64,000 nucleotides of DNA from CAVVAL01 sp963740215 (GCA_963740215.1 CAVUDJ010000015.1:186001-250000), one strand, 5' to 3'. Positions 18,979-29,242 are shown, counted from the first letter of the stretch. Notes: a model not told the origin generated them from the letters alone. Translations and numbers: made by a program.

Positions 18979-21442
18979 GCGCAGATGTGGCCGTGGCGTA
19001 CGGCGCCGCGCTGCGAGGCGCCGCCCCCTGCCCGTGGCACCACCGCCTGCGGGGTGGCGCGGAGGTGGCGCCGATTCAACGTGCCGTCGGCGCCCCGTCG
19101 CTGATCGAGCCCCGCGACCGGATGCAGCCGGCGCTCACCTCGTGGCGTGACCCGGCGTTCGTGGCGCCGCTCGGTCACGTGGTGAGCGCGGACGCGCCGT
19201 CGGGGATCGTGCACGACCTGCCGGTACCGGTGCAGACGGCATCCGCCGGGCCGGACCTCGTGGTACGCACGCCACCGGCCGCCGAGCGCGGGGTCCGGGC
19301 CGTCGTGGCTCGGGCGATCGCGACGTTCGGCAGCTCGGCCGAGCCTGCCGGGACGCCTGCTGTGGCTTCCGCGCCGGCGCTCGGCCGCCGTTCTCTGGCC
19401 CGGCTGTCGCGCCAGAGCCGATCACCGTCTCCCGGCTCGTCGCGGCTCCGGAACCCGCCGGTGCTCCGGCGCCCGCCGCGGGATCGGGAGCCGTCGCCGC
19501 TCCTGAGTCCGCCGCTGCTCCTCAGGCTGCCACCGCGTTCGGCTTCTCCGGGTCTGGCGTCGCGCCGCTTCCGCTGGCGGCCGCGCCGGCCCGCCTCCCC
19601 GCCGTACAGCGGGTCGTCGCGGTCGAGCCACCGACACCGCGGCTCACCACGGCCACGGACGCAGGGCTGCCGGTGGTGTCGTTGCCCGCTGTGCCTGATC
19701 CCGTGGTGTCGTCACCACGGCCGTCCGAAGCAGAGCCGGTCGAGGCACCGACGCTCGGATCTGAACCGGCGGTGGTGCAGCGGTCCGAGGCTTCCGAACC
19801 GGCACCTGACACACCCCCGTCGCTCGACCTGCCCGCTTCGCCCCCGCTCGACGTCGCCGCTGCTCCGCCGCCGCCTGATGTGGCCCGCCACGACACTGCT
19901 GCTGCCCCGGCGCACGAGCCCGCTGCGCCCCTGGCTCATGACGCCGCTGCGCGCCCGACGCTCGACGCCACGATCCAGCGCGCGCTCGACACCACCGCGC
20001 CCGACGAGGCAGCACCGCAACCCGTCGACCCCGTACGGCCGGTCGACGCCGGACCGCCGCCGTTCGCGCCGCCGCTGCAACCGACCCTCGGCGCCGCCGT
20101 GCAGCGGGCATCCGACAGCCAGGCCTCCGACACCGCTTCGGCTATGCCGGGCAGCCCGGCGCCCAGCCGACCGCTGGTTGGCGACGCCACGCTCCCGCTG
20201 CCCAGTGCTCTGCCGCCGGCCGCTCCGGTGCAACGCGCCACCGATCCGGCGCCGCGCAGGCTCGGGCTCGGCGCGCCGATCGTGCCGCCCACCTCCTCGG
20301 CCGTGCAGGTGCCGCCGCCTGCTCCCGAGTCCTCCTCCCCCGCGCCGGGCCTGCCCCTGGCAGCGCCCGAAGCCGGGGCGTCCGGCACCGCCCTGCCGGA
20401 CGTCCCGTCGCTCGCCGCCTCACCGACGGACACCCCGCCGTCCGTGGTCGAGGCGGCGAGCCCAAACGAGGTGACGCCGCTGCTCGGCGACGTACCGCTG
20501 GTGCAGCGCACCGAGCTGACCAGCCCGCCCGCCAACCCCCTGAATGTTCCCGACAGCGCGCACGCACACGCTGAGGGGAACCTTCAGGGGGTAACCCCCG
20601 CGCCCCAGCCACTGGTGCAGCGGGCCGTGGAGCGGCCGGTTGGCACGGAAAGCCGCCCCGCCGAAGGTTCCGCGGAACCGCCGGTGAGCCCGGCGCCGCT
20701 GCCCGTCGTCGCTCAGCTGGTCGGCGACCGTGGCCTCCCGCTCAAGGCGGCGCCGGAGCCCGAACGGCCCGCCTCCAACGGCACGCCTCACCCAGCCGCG
20801 CAGGTGCAGCGCTGGACCGACCCGTACGGCACCCCACCCCACACCCTCCAGCGCTCCACCGACGGCGGATCCCCGACGAGCAGCAACGGCGCCGTCAGCG
20901 TCGACCCGCCGACCAGCAGCAGCATGTCGCCCGGCTGGCTCGCGCCGCCGCCGGACAGCAGCTTCCCCGGTCCTGCGCCGAGCCTCCCCAGTTCCGGCCC
21001 CGGGTTCGAGTTCCCACGCGCATCGGTCCAACGCTTCGCCGCTGGCGCGGTGGCCACGGTGCCGGCTCCGGGCGCACCCCACCCCGGCTGGTCGTCCGGG
21101 TTACCGGTCGCTGCGCCCCCGGTACAGCGCGTTCCCGAATCCGCTACGCACCACGCTCCGCCAGCGATGCAGATCGAGTTCGGCGCCGGTGGCGTCCCGG
21201 TCGTCTCCCGGGCCACCGAGGAAGCGCCTGCACCGGAGCCGGCGCCCGCGACCGCACCGGCCACCGAATCGCCAGCGTCGGCCCCGCAACAGGCACAGGC
21301 ACCGGCAGCGCCCGGAGCCGCCGCCGGCAACACGCCCGAGGAACTGCTCGCCAAGCTCTTCGACCCCCTGCTCCGCCGCCTCAAGACAGAACTCCGCCTC
21401 GACCGGGAACGCCGCGGCTCGCTCACCGACCTGCGGCACTGA
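18975..21442 (+). CDS. Pro/Ala-rich eCIS protein with VQR repeats (tape-measure or adaptor candidate)
   Basis: One frame shift near 19385 splits an otherwise continuous ~820-residue protein. Most of it is Pro/Ala/Ser-rich and probably disordered. At least eleven short motifs of the form hydrophobic-Gln-Arg are spaced through it (AVQRV, VVQRS, TIQRA, AVQRA, PVQRA, LVQRT, LVQRA, QVQRW, TLQRS, SVQRF, PVQRV). The C-terminal 40 residues are a charged helix (LLAKLFDPLLRRLKTELRLD). Its place between small assembly proteins and the second tube gene is where a tape measure or internal scaffold would be expected. The function is inferred. Confidence 0.7.
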
Positions 21443-21488
21443 TCAGCCGTCCCGACCAGCCGTACCAGCACAAACGAGGAGACACCGG

Positions 21489-21936
21489 ATGCCAGCAACC
21501 CAGGACCAGGAGATCGGTGTCGCGGTGTGCTTCGTGGTCAGCATCGACGACGAGAACCTCGGCGCCTTCAACAGCTGCGACGGGCTGGGCTGCGAGGTCG
21601 TGATGGAGCAGCGCGAGGAGGGCGGCAGCAACGGGGTGGTCTGGCAGCTGCCGACCCGGATGAAGTACTCCAACGTCAAGCTGTCCCGCCCGGTGACCAG
21701 CGCCAGCGCCCGGATCCTGCAGTACTTCGCCAGATGGCCAGCGGCGTCAAACGCCAGACCGCGACGATCGAGGCGCGGACCCTGGAGGGCGACGGTCATC
21801 GCCCGGTGGGCGCTGACCGGGGTGGTGCCGGTGCGGTGGACCGGCCCGCAGCTGAGCGCCGACTCGCCGAAGGTCGGCCACCGAGACGCTCGAGCTGGCC
21901 CATCACGGCTTCCTCGCGCCCGGCGCCGGGGCCTGA
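21489..21936 (+). CDS. eCIS tube protein 2 (gp19-like; composite)
   Basis: A second T4 gp19-family tube protein, probably the baseplate-proximal tube ring. Conserved parts are FVVSIDDENLGAFNSCDGL, LPTRMKYSNVKLSRP and the C-terminal LELAHHGFLAP. Three frame shifts lie near 21731, 21791 and 21880. GAGGAG precedes the ATG, and the stop TGA is at 21934. Two paralogous tube genes per locus is normal for eCIS. Confidence 0.85.
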
Positions 21937-21940
21937 GGCG

Positions 21941-22717
21941 GTCACGCGATACCCCACCCGTACGTTCACCGCGGCCGGCGCCGCGCCGCCCTCGGCCGGT
22001 GCGCCGGCCAAGCTGCAGCACGCCTACCTGGAGCTGCGGGAGCCGCCCTCGGACGGCAGCACCGCCGCGACGCCGAGCGGCGTCCGGATCGGCCGGATCG
22101 ACTTCCAGTTCAACCCGAAGGAACTGAGCCTGACCAAGAACGCCAAGTGGTAGCGGGAGACTCAGCGCAGCGCCCAGAAGAGCGGCGCCCGTGCAGTTCA
22201 CCGGCTCGGATCCGAGCAAGCTGACCCTGGAGATGTTCTTCGACGCCACCGACACGATGGACGACCGGGTCGCCAAGGCGGTGGAGAAGCTGTTCGAGTG
22301 CTGCGTGCCCACGGACGAGAGCCTGCAGCAGAAGAAGGCGTTCGCCGCCGTGGGTGATCTTCCGCTGGGGCGGCCTGACCGGCTTTCCCGGCGTACGTGA
22401 GCAGCGTGGCGGCGAAGTACACCCTGTTCACCCCGAGCGGCACGCCGGTGCGCGCGGTCTGCACGGTGACGATCGAGGAGATCTCCGGCGAGCGGGGCGG
22501 CCAGAACCCGACGTCCGGCGCGCTGGCGGCGCGCGAGCGCACGTCGTGGTCGTCCGGCGACACGCTGCCCTCGATCGCGTTCCGCGCGTACGGGGATCCG
22601 CAGCTGTGGCGGGCCTGGCGGAGGCGAACGGCATCAACGACCCGATGCGGCTGCGGCACGGATTCGGCTGCTGCTCCCGGCCCGGAGGCGAGCGGAGGAG
22701 CTGGCAATGGCCAATGA
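21941..22717 (+). CDS. eCIS LysM-containing baseplate protein (composite)
   Basis: The composite shows an N-terminal domain (HAYLELREPP, IDFQFNPKELSL, LEMFFDATD) followed by a LysM-like module (SGDTLPSIAFRAYGDP with LAEANGINDP). It corresponds to the Pvc7/gp53-like adaptor that joins spike and baseplate. Several shifts occur (about 22152, 22349, 22545, 22611). No clear start codon is visible: the first family-like residues begin at ~21942 (VTRYPTRTF), so a start base was probably lost. The stop overlaps the ATG of the hub gene. Confidence 0.75.
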
Positions 22718-24544
22718 GAGGTTCGCCAGCACGCTGCTGGTCGAGGTCGAGGGGTCGCCGCTGCCGGCCGACGTGGCGGTGCTGCTGAACCACGCGTACG
22801 TCGACGACAGCCGCAACCTGCCGGACCTGTTCGTGCTGCGGTTCCGCGACCCGGCACGGATCGTGCTGGCCAAGGGCAAGTTCAGCATCGGCGCGAAGGT
22901 GAAGCTGACGGTCCAGACCGCGACGGCAGCTCCCCGCAGCTGCTGATCTCCGGTGAGGTCACGGCGATCGAGGTGGAGCTGGACCGCACCGGCAGCGTGA
23001 CCGAGGTCCGTGGGCTCGACCACGCGCACCGGCTGTTCCGGGGGCGGCGGGTCGCGGCGTACGCCGACATGACGGTCGCCGACGTGGTCCGCAAGGTGGC
23101 CCAGCGCGCCGGCCTGAAGCCGGGCAGGATCGACGCCGCGCCGGGGATCGCGCGGGCACCGCCAACACCGAGCTGAGCCAGGACAACGTCAGCGACTGGG
23201 AGTTCCTCTCCCGGCTGGCCGACCTGGCCGGCGCCGAGATCGCGGTCTCGACGGCACGCTGGACTTCACGATCCCGCAGGCTCCGAGCGGAGCACCGGCG
23301 CCGAATGCCAACGCGCATCAGAACCCGCTCGTCCTGGAGGCGCACAAGAACCTCGTGTCGCTGCGGGCCGGTGTCACGTCGGCCGAGCAGGTGCCGCAGG
23401 TGGAGGTCCGCGGCTGGGACTTCCTGCGCAAGCAGGCGGTCAGCGCGATCGCGGCGGCCGAGGCGCCAGCGACCGAGCTGGCCGAGATCAAGCCGGCGCA
23501 ACTCGCGAAGAAGTTCGCCAGCCCGCGACTTCGTCGCCACCGACGTGCCGTACCGGAGCCAGAAGGCGGCGCAGACCGCTGCCCGCGCGCTCGCGTCCCA
23601 GCTGGCCGGCGCGTTCGCCGAGCTCGAGGGCGTGGCGAAGGGCAACCCGAAGCTTCGCGCCGGGACGGCGGTCGCGCTGGCCGAATGTCGGCAAGCCGTT
23701 CGAGGGCAAGTACACGCTGACCAGCACCCGCCACCTGTTCTCGCAGGACGCCGGGTACACGACGGCGTTCGTCGCGAGTGGACGGCAGGAGCGCTCGCTG
23801 TACGGGCTGGCGTCGGGGACCGAAGCCGCGCCACCTCGTGAACGGCCTAGTGCCGGCGGTCGTGAGCGACGTCAGGGACCCCGAGAAGCTCGGACGCGCC
23901 CGCCTCACGTTCCCGTGGCTCGCCAAGGACTACACCAGCGGCTGGGCGCGCACCGTGCAGTTCGGCGCCGGCAAGCAGCGCGGAGCGCTGATCCTGCCCG
24001 AGGTCGGCGACGAGGTGCTGGTCGGGTTCGAGCAGGGCGACTTCGACTCCCCCTACATCCTCGGCGGCCTGCACAACGGCACCGACAAGCCGCCGAAGAC
24101 GCCGGTCGACCCGGTGGACGGCAGCAGCGGCCAGGTCAACGGCCGGTGCTTCGTCTCGCCGTACCGGGCACCGGCTCGAGCTTCACCGAGTCCGCGAGCG
24201 GCGCCAACGAGGTCAAGCTGGCCACCGGCGACGGCAAGCACCTGTTCACGCTGGACCAGAAGGGCACCAAGGTCACGCTGCACAGCGACGGCTCGATCAC
24301 GATCGAGGCCAAGAACGGCATCACCGTCGACGCCGGCAGCGGCACGCTGGAGATGAAGGGCCAGAAGGTCGCGATCTCGTCCAAGTCCGACGTGACGATC
24401 GACGCCAACGCCAAGCTGGCCATGAGCGGCAAGGCGGAGGCCACCCTGAAGGGCGCCCAGGTCAAGGTCACCGGCGACGCCGCCGCCGAGCTGACCGCCA
24501 GCGGCTCGGTGACCGTCCGCGGCGGCATCGTGAGGATCAACTGA
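22707..24544 (+). CDS. VgrG-like hub/spike protein (gp27-gp5 fusion, Pvc8-like; composite)
   Basis: The ~610-residue composite forms the baseplate hub and puncturing spike. It has a gp27-like phage late control D domain (LLVEVEGSPLPADV to about residue 370), a gp5-like OB-fold (DPEKLGRARLTFPWL, then GDEVLVGFEQGD), and a C-terminal beta-helix of short Lys/Asp/Gly repeats (VTIDANAKLAMSGKAEATLK). About eight frame shifts lie between 22.9 and 24.2 kb; the beta-helix is uninterrupted. The ATG at 22707 overlaps the LysM stop, and TGATG joins it to the PAAR gene. Confidence 0.85.
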
Positions 24545-24830
24545 TGCCCACCGGCCGCGCAGCGTCGGCGACATGAGCGGTCACCCAGGGGTGATCGCCG
24601 GGCCAGGCGTGCCCACTGTGCTGATCGGCGGGATGCCGGCGGCCACTGTCGGCACGATGCACACCTGCTCGTTCCCTCCCCCGCCGCCGCACCCGCCGAC
24701 CCCGATCCTGCCGCCCGGCTGCCCCACCGTGCTCATCGGCGGCCAGCCGGCGGCCCGGGTCGGCGACATGGCCTCGTGTGGCGCGCCGATCATCCCGCCC
24801 GGTTGCCCGACCGTCCTGATCGGAGGCTGA
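24544..24830 (+). CDS. PAAR-type spike tip protein
   Basis: PAAR proteins cap the spike with a zinc-bound cone. Three repeats of PTVLIGG occur with Pro-rich loops, and metal ligands are visible (SGHPG, MHTC, MASC). The start ATG at 24544 overlaps the hub stop. Two single-base insertions before 24573 must be removed to read MPPAA-VGDMSGHPG in one frame; otherwise translation could begin at ATG 24573. About 94 residues, normal size. Confidence 0.85.
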
Positions 24831-24831
24831 C

Positions 24832-25243
24832 GTGTCTGAACGAGTTCATCGGATCCGGATGGGCGTTCCCGCTGCGCACCGACGCCACCGCGGGGATCGC
24901 GCTGGTCAGCGGCGACCGCGAGATCATGGAGAGCATGCGGCTGATCCTCGGCACCGCGCCGGGCGAGCGGCCGATGCGCCCCGAGTTCGGGTGCGCGATC
25001 AGCGACTTCGTCTTCGCGCCCGCCGACGCCGCCACCGCCGGTCAGATCGCCTACGAGGTGCGGATCTCCCTCGAACGCTGGGAGCCGCGCATCACCCTGG
25101 AGGACGTCCAGGTCGACTTCAGCCAAGCGGAGAGCGGCACGCTGCTCATCGACATCCGGTACCGGCTGCGCGGCAGCAACGACCCGCGCAACCTGGTCTT
25201 CCCGTTCTACGTGATCCCTTCGCACGACGAGGCTGGTGCCTGA
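24832..25243 (+). CDS. gp25-like baseplate wedge protein
   Basis: The protein belongs to the gp25/lysozyme-like wedge family (Pvc9-like). Typical blocks are FIGSGWAFPL, EIMESMRLILGTAPGERPMRPEFGC with EFGC near residue 55, and the end LVFPFYVIP. The GTG at 24832 needs one inserted G after the second codon to be removed (giving MSNEFIG). About 136 residues. The stop TGA overlaps the next ATG. Confidence 0.9.
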
Positions 25244-27181
25244 TGTCGCTCCCCACCCCCAACCTCGACGACCGGCGGTTCCAGGACCTGGTCGACGACG
25301 CCAAGCGCCTCGTTCAGCAGCGCTGTCCGGAGTGGACGGACCACAACGTGTCGGACCCCGGCGTGACGCTGATCGAGACGTTCGCGTCGATGGTCGACCA
25401 GCTCCTGTTCCGGCTGAACCGGGTGCCGAACACGCAACTACCTGCGCTTCCTCGACCTGCTCGGGGTGCGGCTGTTCCCGCCCACCGCCGCCCGCGCCGA
25501 CCTGACGTTCTGGCTCTCGGCGCCGCAGGAGGAGGTGGTGCGGATCCCGGTCGACACGCAGGTGGCCACGGTCCGCACCGAGGCCGAGGACCCGGTGGTC
25601 TTCACGGTCAGCAGCGAGCTGCCGGTCGTGCCGTGCTCGCTGGACCGAGTCCTCACCACGGGCGCCGGCGCCGAACCGGTCGATCGCACCGACGCCCTGG
25701 CCGCAGAGGACCTGGCCTGCTTCTCCGCCCGCCCGGCGCCCGACGACGCGGTGCTGTTCGGGCTGACCGAACCTGTGCCGTCCTGCGCGGTGCTGATCCG
25801 GCTGGACTGCGAGGTCGAGGGCGTCGGCGTGGACCCGCGCGACCCGCCGCTCGTGTGGGAGGCATGGACCGAGGCCGGCTGGGTGGAGTGCGCTGTCGAC
25901 TCCGACGGCACCGGCGGGCTGAACCGCCCCGGCGACGTGATCCTGCACGTGCCGGCGGCACACACCGCGTCGATACTCGCCCGGCGCCGTGCCGGGTGGC
26001 TGCGCTGCCGGGTCGTGCACCCGGCCGCGGGCCAGCCGTTCTACAGCGCCTCCCCGCGGATCCGCGAAGCAAGCGCGAGCACCATCGGCGGCACCGTCCA
26101 GGCTGTGCACGCCGAGGTGATCCGCGACGAACTGCTCGGCCTGTCCGAGGGCGTCCCCGGGCAGCGGTTCGAACTGCACCACCGGCCGGTGGTTCCCACC
26201 GAGGAGCCGCCCGTCCTGGAGGTGTCCGCCGGCAGCGGTTGGGACGAGTGGCGCCCCGTGGAGACGTTCGCGCACTCCGCACCGGAGGATCTGCACTTCC
26301 AGCTCGACTGGGTGACCGGCGAGATCGTGTTCGGCCCCGCCGTCCGCGAACCGGACGGGACGCTGCGCCAGCACGGCGCGGTGCCGCCGAAGGGCGCGGC
26401 GATGCGGATCCCCACCTACCGCACCGGCGGTGGGCGTCGCGGCAACGTCGCCCGCGGGCTGCTGAGGGTGCAGCGCGAGCCGATCCCGTTCGTGAGCCGC
26501 GTGGAGAACCGCAAGGCGGCGACCGGCGGCGTGGACGGCGAGTCGGTGGACGAGGCCGCCGTGCGCGGCCCGCTCGCGCTGCGCACCCGCGACCGCGCGG
26601 TCACAGCAGAGGACTACGAGCAGCTGGCCCGCGAGGCGGCGCCCGATGTCGCCAGGGTGCGGTGCGTGGCGGCGGCCGACGGGGCGGAAGGCGTACGGGT
26701 GCTCGTCGTGCCCGCCGCCGAGCTGGACGACGACGGGCACCTGCGCTTCGCCGACCTCCTGCCGTCCGAGTCGACGCTCAGCGCGATCAGCCGGCACCTC
26801 GATCAGCGCCGCTGCCTCGGCGCGCGGGTGCTCGTCGAGCCGCCGTTCTACCAGGGTGTCACGGTGGTAGTGAAGGTGATCGCGAAGCGCCGCACGGTCG
26901 TCGGCGCGGTCCAGGATCGGGCGTTGCAGGCGCTCAACCGGTACCTCAACCCGCTCACCGGCGGGCCCGAGGGCACCGGCTGGCCGTTCGGACGCCCGGT
27001 GCAGGCCGGCGAGATCTTCGCGGTGCTGCAGGGAATCTCCGGCATCGAACTGGTCGAGGAGGTGCGCCTGTTCGGCGCCGACCCGATCACCGGCGAGCGC
27101 GGCGGCCCCGAGCAGCGGATCGACCTTGCGCCCAACGCTCTCGTGTACTCCTACGAGCACCAGGTCCGGGTGAGCGCATGA
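25243..27181 (+). CDS. baseplate J-like protein (gp6/Pvc11-like)
   Basis: The ~645-residue protein forms the baseplate wedge. It begins SLPTPNLDDRRFQDLVDDA, has an NVSDPGVTLIETFA segment near residue 45, and a C-terminal part with the conserved RTRDRAVTAEDYEQLA block. One extra C near 25434 shifts the frame inside the VPNTNYLRFLDLLG segment; the rest (25466-27181) is uninterrupted. It overlaps the gp25 gene by one base. Confidence 0.88.
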
Positions 27182-27233
27182 GCAGGCACGGACCCGAACC
27201 GGTACCCGCGCGTGCCCCCCACGCCCGCCCCGA

Positions 27234-27296
27234 AACGGACTGTCCGGGCATTGGTCCTCTAACAGGACGCCCGAGGCAGCCATTTCCCCGACAGTT
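27234..27296 (+). repeat. interspersed ~64-bp repeat, copy R2, inside the eCIS operon
   Basis: This copy lies between baseplate J and tail protein I, where such genes normally overlap. A 48-codon frame (27178-27324) beginning at an ATGA overlap runs through it but encodes no recognisable protein. The sequence around that ATG (GCGCATGAG-AGCAC-like) resembles the sequence around the tail protein I start at 27321, as if the element had separated an originally tight junction. Confidence 0.8.
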
Positions 27297-27320
27297 GAGC
27301 GCCGCTAGGGAGGCGGGCGC

Positions 27321-27869
27321 ATGAGGAGCACCGTCGCGGGGTTGGCCACCCCCCATCCGATCAGCGAGCGGCTTCCCGCGCTGTACCAGGAGGACGGGTT
27401 CGCGCTGCGGTTCGTCGGCGCCCTGGACGAGGTGCTGGCCCCGGTCTTCGCCGTCCTGGACTGCCTCGACTCGTACCTCGACCCGTGGCTGGCGCCGCCC
27501 GACTTCGTGGACTGGCTCGCCGACTGGGTCGCCCTCACGCTCGACGAGGGCTGGACCGTCGAACAGCGCCGCGAGCTCGTCGCCCACGCCGTCACCCTGC
27601 ACAGGGGGCGCGGCACCACCGCCGGACTCGCCCGGCACATCCAGGTCGTCACCGGCGGCGAGGTGGAGATCGAGGAGAGCGGCGCCTGCGCGTTCTCCGA
27701 GCGCCCGGGCGGCACGCTGCCCGGCAGCGACTCCCCCCGGCTGCACGTCCGTGTGCGGGTCGCCGATCCGTCGGCGCTCGACGCCCGGCGGCTCGACGCG
27801 CTCGTCGCCGAGGTCAAGCCGGCACACCTTCCGCACACCGTCGAGATCGTTGGAGAGGAGGCTCGTTGA
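27321..27869 (+). CDS. phage tail protein I-like baseplate protein (Pvc12-like)
   Basis: This 182-residue protein matches the tail protein I (P2 gpI-like) domain found after gpJ in contractile systems. Visible features are HPISERLPALYQEDG, a FVDWLADWVALTLDEGW core and an AHAVTLHRGRGTTAGL block. The ATG at 27321 follows AGGGAGG. It is separated from gpJ by the R2 repeat and overlaps the next gene (TTGA). Confidence 0.9.
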   Translation: MRSTVAGLATPHPISERLPALYQEDGFALRFVGALDEVLAPVFAVLDCLDSYLDPWLAPPDFVDWLADWVALTLDEGWTVEQRRELVAHAVTLHRGRGTTAGLARHIQVVTGGEVEIEESGACAFSERPGGTLPGSDSPRLHVRVRVADPSALDARRLDALVAEVKPAHLPHTVEIVGEEAR

Positions 27870-29242
27870 TCATCTGCGAGCGCTGCGGCACCCAGAACGC
27901 CGAGGGCGAGAACTTCTGCGGCGCATGTGGAGCGTTCCTCGACTGGGACGCCGCCCCCACTCCTGCGGTTGGACCGCGCCCTCAGGCGTCACAATCCAAC
28001 CGCACCACGGCGGAACCGCAGCTGCCGCCGCGCCCACCAGAGCCAGAGCCGCCCGTTGCCGCCGATCCGGTCGCGACGCCAGATCCGGTCGCGGCGCACA
28101 ACCCTGTCGTCGCGGAAAAACCGGTCGTCGCGGCGCACAACCCTGTCGTCGCGGAGAAGCCCGTCGTCGCGGAGAAACCGGTCGTCGCGCACAACCCTGT
28201 CGTCGCGGAGAAACCGGTCGTCGCGGAGAAGCCCTTCGTGGCCAGGCCGGTCGTTCCCGAGCCGGCACGCCCGGTCCCGGACAAGATCGCGGCGCCGCGG
28301 CCACCCGAGAACTGGCCCACGCCGCCGACCGACCCGCCCCCGGTTGCCCCGGTCTCGGCAACCCCCGTCTCGCCAACCCCCGTCTCGCCGGCCGATGCCG
28401 CCCGCGAGCGACGCGCGCCCGAAGCGGTGAAGCCGGGCGAGCAGAAACCGCGCCGGCTGGTCTCGACGCAGGCGCCCGCCGACGAGCCGCCGCCCAACGA
28501 GGGTGACCTGATCTGCGGCGAATGCGGTGCTGGCAACGTCCCGAGCCGGAAGTTCTGCCGGCGCTGCGGCGCCTCCCTGCTCACGGCGCAGGTGATGGCG
28601 AAACCGCCGTGGTGGCGCCGGCTGCTCAACCGGCTGCGCGGGCGGCGGTACGAGGCCGGATACCGGCGGTCGGTGCGCCAGCCGGTGCGGATTCAGGGCC
28701 GGCTGATCCTGATCTTCGCCCTGGCCGCGCTGATCCTCCTGGCAGCTTTCCCGGGACGCCCGTACCTCAGCACCGGCGTCGAACTGGTCAAGGACCGGAC
28801 CCGCGCGCACGTCCGGGTGACGCCGGTGGACTCACGTGCCTCCAGCTCAGCCCGGGGCGCGGGCCCGGATCGGGTCTACGACACGGTGAGCAACCAGTAC
28901 TGGGCACCTGCCCTGGCCGGCGTCGGCGAGGGCCAGTGGTTCGAGGTCGACCTGCCCGAGCCGACCCGCGTGCTCGACCTGATCCTCCACACCGGGGTGG
29001 CGCTCGACCAGAAGACCTTCCTGACGCAGGGCCGACCGCGTGAGGTCACGGTCACGTTCACGTCCGACACGGGCAAGACGACCTCTCACGTGATCCGTCT
29101 CCGTGACGAGCCGGGCAAGCAGGAGTTCGACTTCCGGGCCGACCGGGTCGTGAGGGTGCGGATCACCCTGCGGTCGGCCTACGGTGTGCGGCCAAACCGT
29201 CGGGTCGCCGTTGCTGAACTGGAGGTCTTCGGCCGAGGGTGA
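27866..29242 (+). CDS. zinc-ribbon / TM / discoidin-like membrane protein of the eCIS locus
   Basis: The TTG at 27866 overlaps the previous stop and has GAGAGGAG upstream. Domains in order: zinc ribbon (CERCG..FCGACG, residues ~4-24); a repetitive Pro/Val/Ala/Lys linker (~30-200); a second zinc ribbon (CGECG..FCRRCG, ~214-236); a TM helix (~276-294); and an extracytoplasmic beta-sandwich like F5/8-type C or NADase-type glycan-binding domains (~300-458). The cytoplasmic ribbons could contact the particle while the outer domain binds cell-wall glycans. That layout recalls the docking membrane protein reported for Streptomyces contractile systems; that comparison is from memory. Confidence 0.8.
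   Translation: MIICERCGTQNAEGENFCGACGAFLDWDAAPTPAVGPRPQASQSNRTTAEPQLPPRPPEPEPPVAADPVATPDPVAAHNPVVAEKPVVAAHNPVVAEKPVVAEKPVVAHNPVVAEKPVVAEKPFVARPVVPEPARPVPDKIAAPRPPENWPTPPTDPPPVAPVSATPVSPTPVSPADAARERRAPEAVKPGEQKPRRLVSTQAPADEPPPNEGDLICGECGAGNVPSRKFCRRCGASLLTAQVMAKPPWWRRLLNRLRGRRYEAGYRRSVRQPVRIQGRLILIFALAALILLAAFPGRPYLSTGVELVKDRTRAHVRVTPVDSRASSSARGAGPDRVYDTVSNQYWAPALAGVGEGQWFEVDLPEPTRVLDLILHTGVALDQKTFLTQGRPREVTVTFTSDTGKTTSHVIRLRDEPGKQEFDFRADRVVRVRITLRSAYGVRPNRRVAVAELEVFGRG
27964..28004 (+). repeat. 41-bp palindromic element (TGCGGTTGGA family), in-frame copy 2
   Basis: TGCGGTTGGA and TCCAACCGCA bracket 21 bases that fold further. It is read in the protein as AVGPRPQASQSNR. The copy at 59756-59796, in an unrelated gene, reads AVGLRSQTAQSNR. 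By hand alignment 34 of 41 positions agree. Confidence 0.75.
28097..28243 (+). repeat. in-frame tandem repeat (HNPVVAEKPVVA type)
   Basis: Units of 15-36 bases encode NPVVAEKPVVA or AEKPVVA blocks in succession within the linker of the membrane protein. Base similarity between units is near complete, so recent slippage expansion is likely and copy number may vary between strains. Confidence 0.85.

Noticed and set aside
24581..27283. 900-codon minus-strand open frame opposite PAAR, gp25 and gpJ
   Set aside because: Produced by GC-rich codons of the real genes; composition is His/Arg/Gly-rich and no family is recognisable.
27178..27324. 48-codon frame between gpJ and gpI as a gene
   Set aside because: It is made almost entirely of repeat R2 and its flanks; kept only as part of the repeat finding.
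28097..28243. Short regular repeats as a CRISPR array
   Set aside because: Units are contiguous, in frame and coding, with no unique spacers; no cas genes are present.
8216..29242. Prophage or type VI secretion system
   Set aside because: No capsid, portal, terminase, lysis or integrase genes and no TssJLM membrane complex; DUF4255, DUF4157 and the AAA+ ATPase identify an eCIS.
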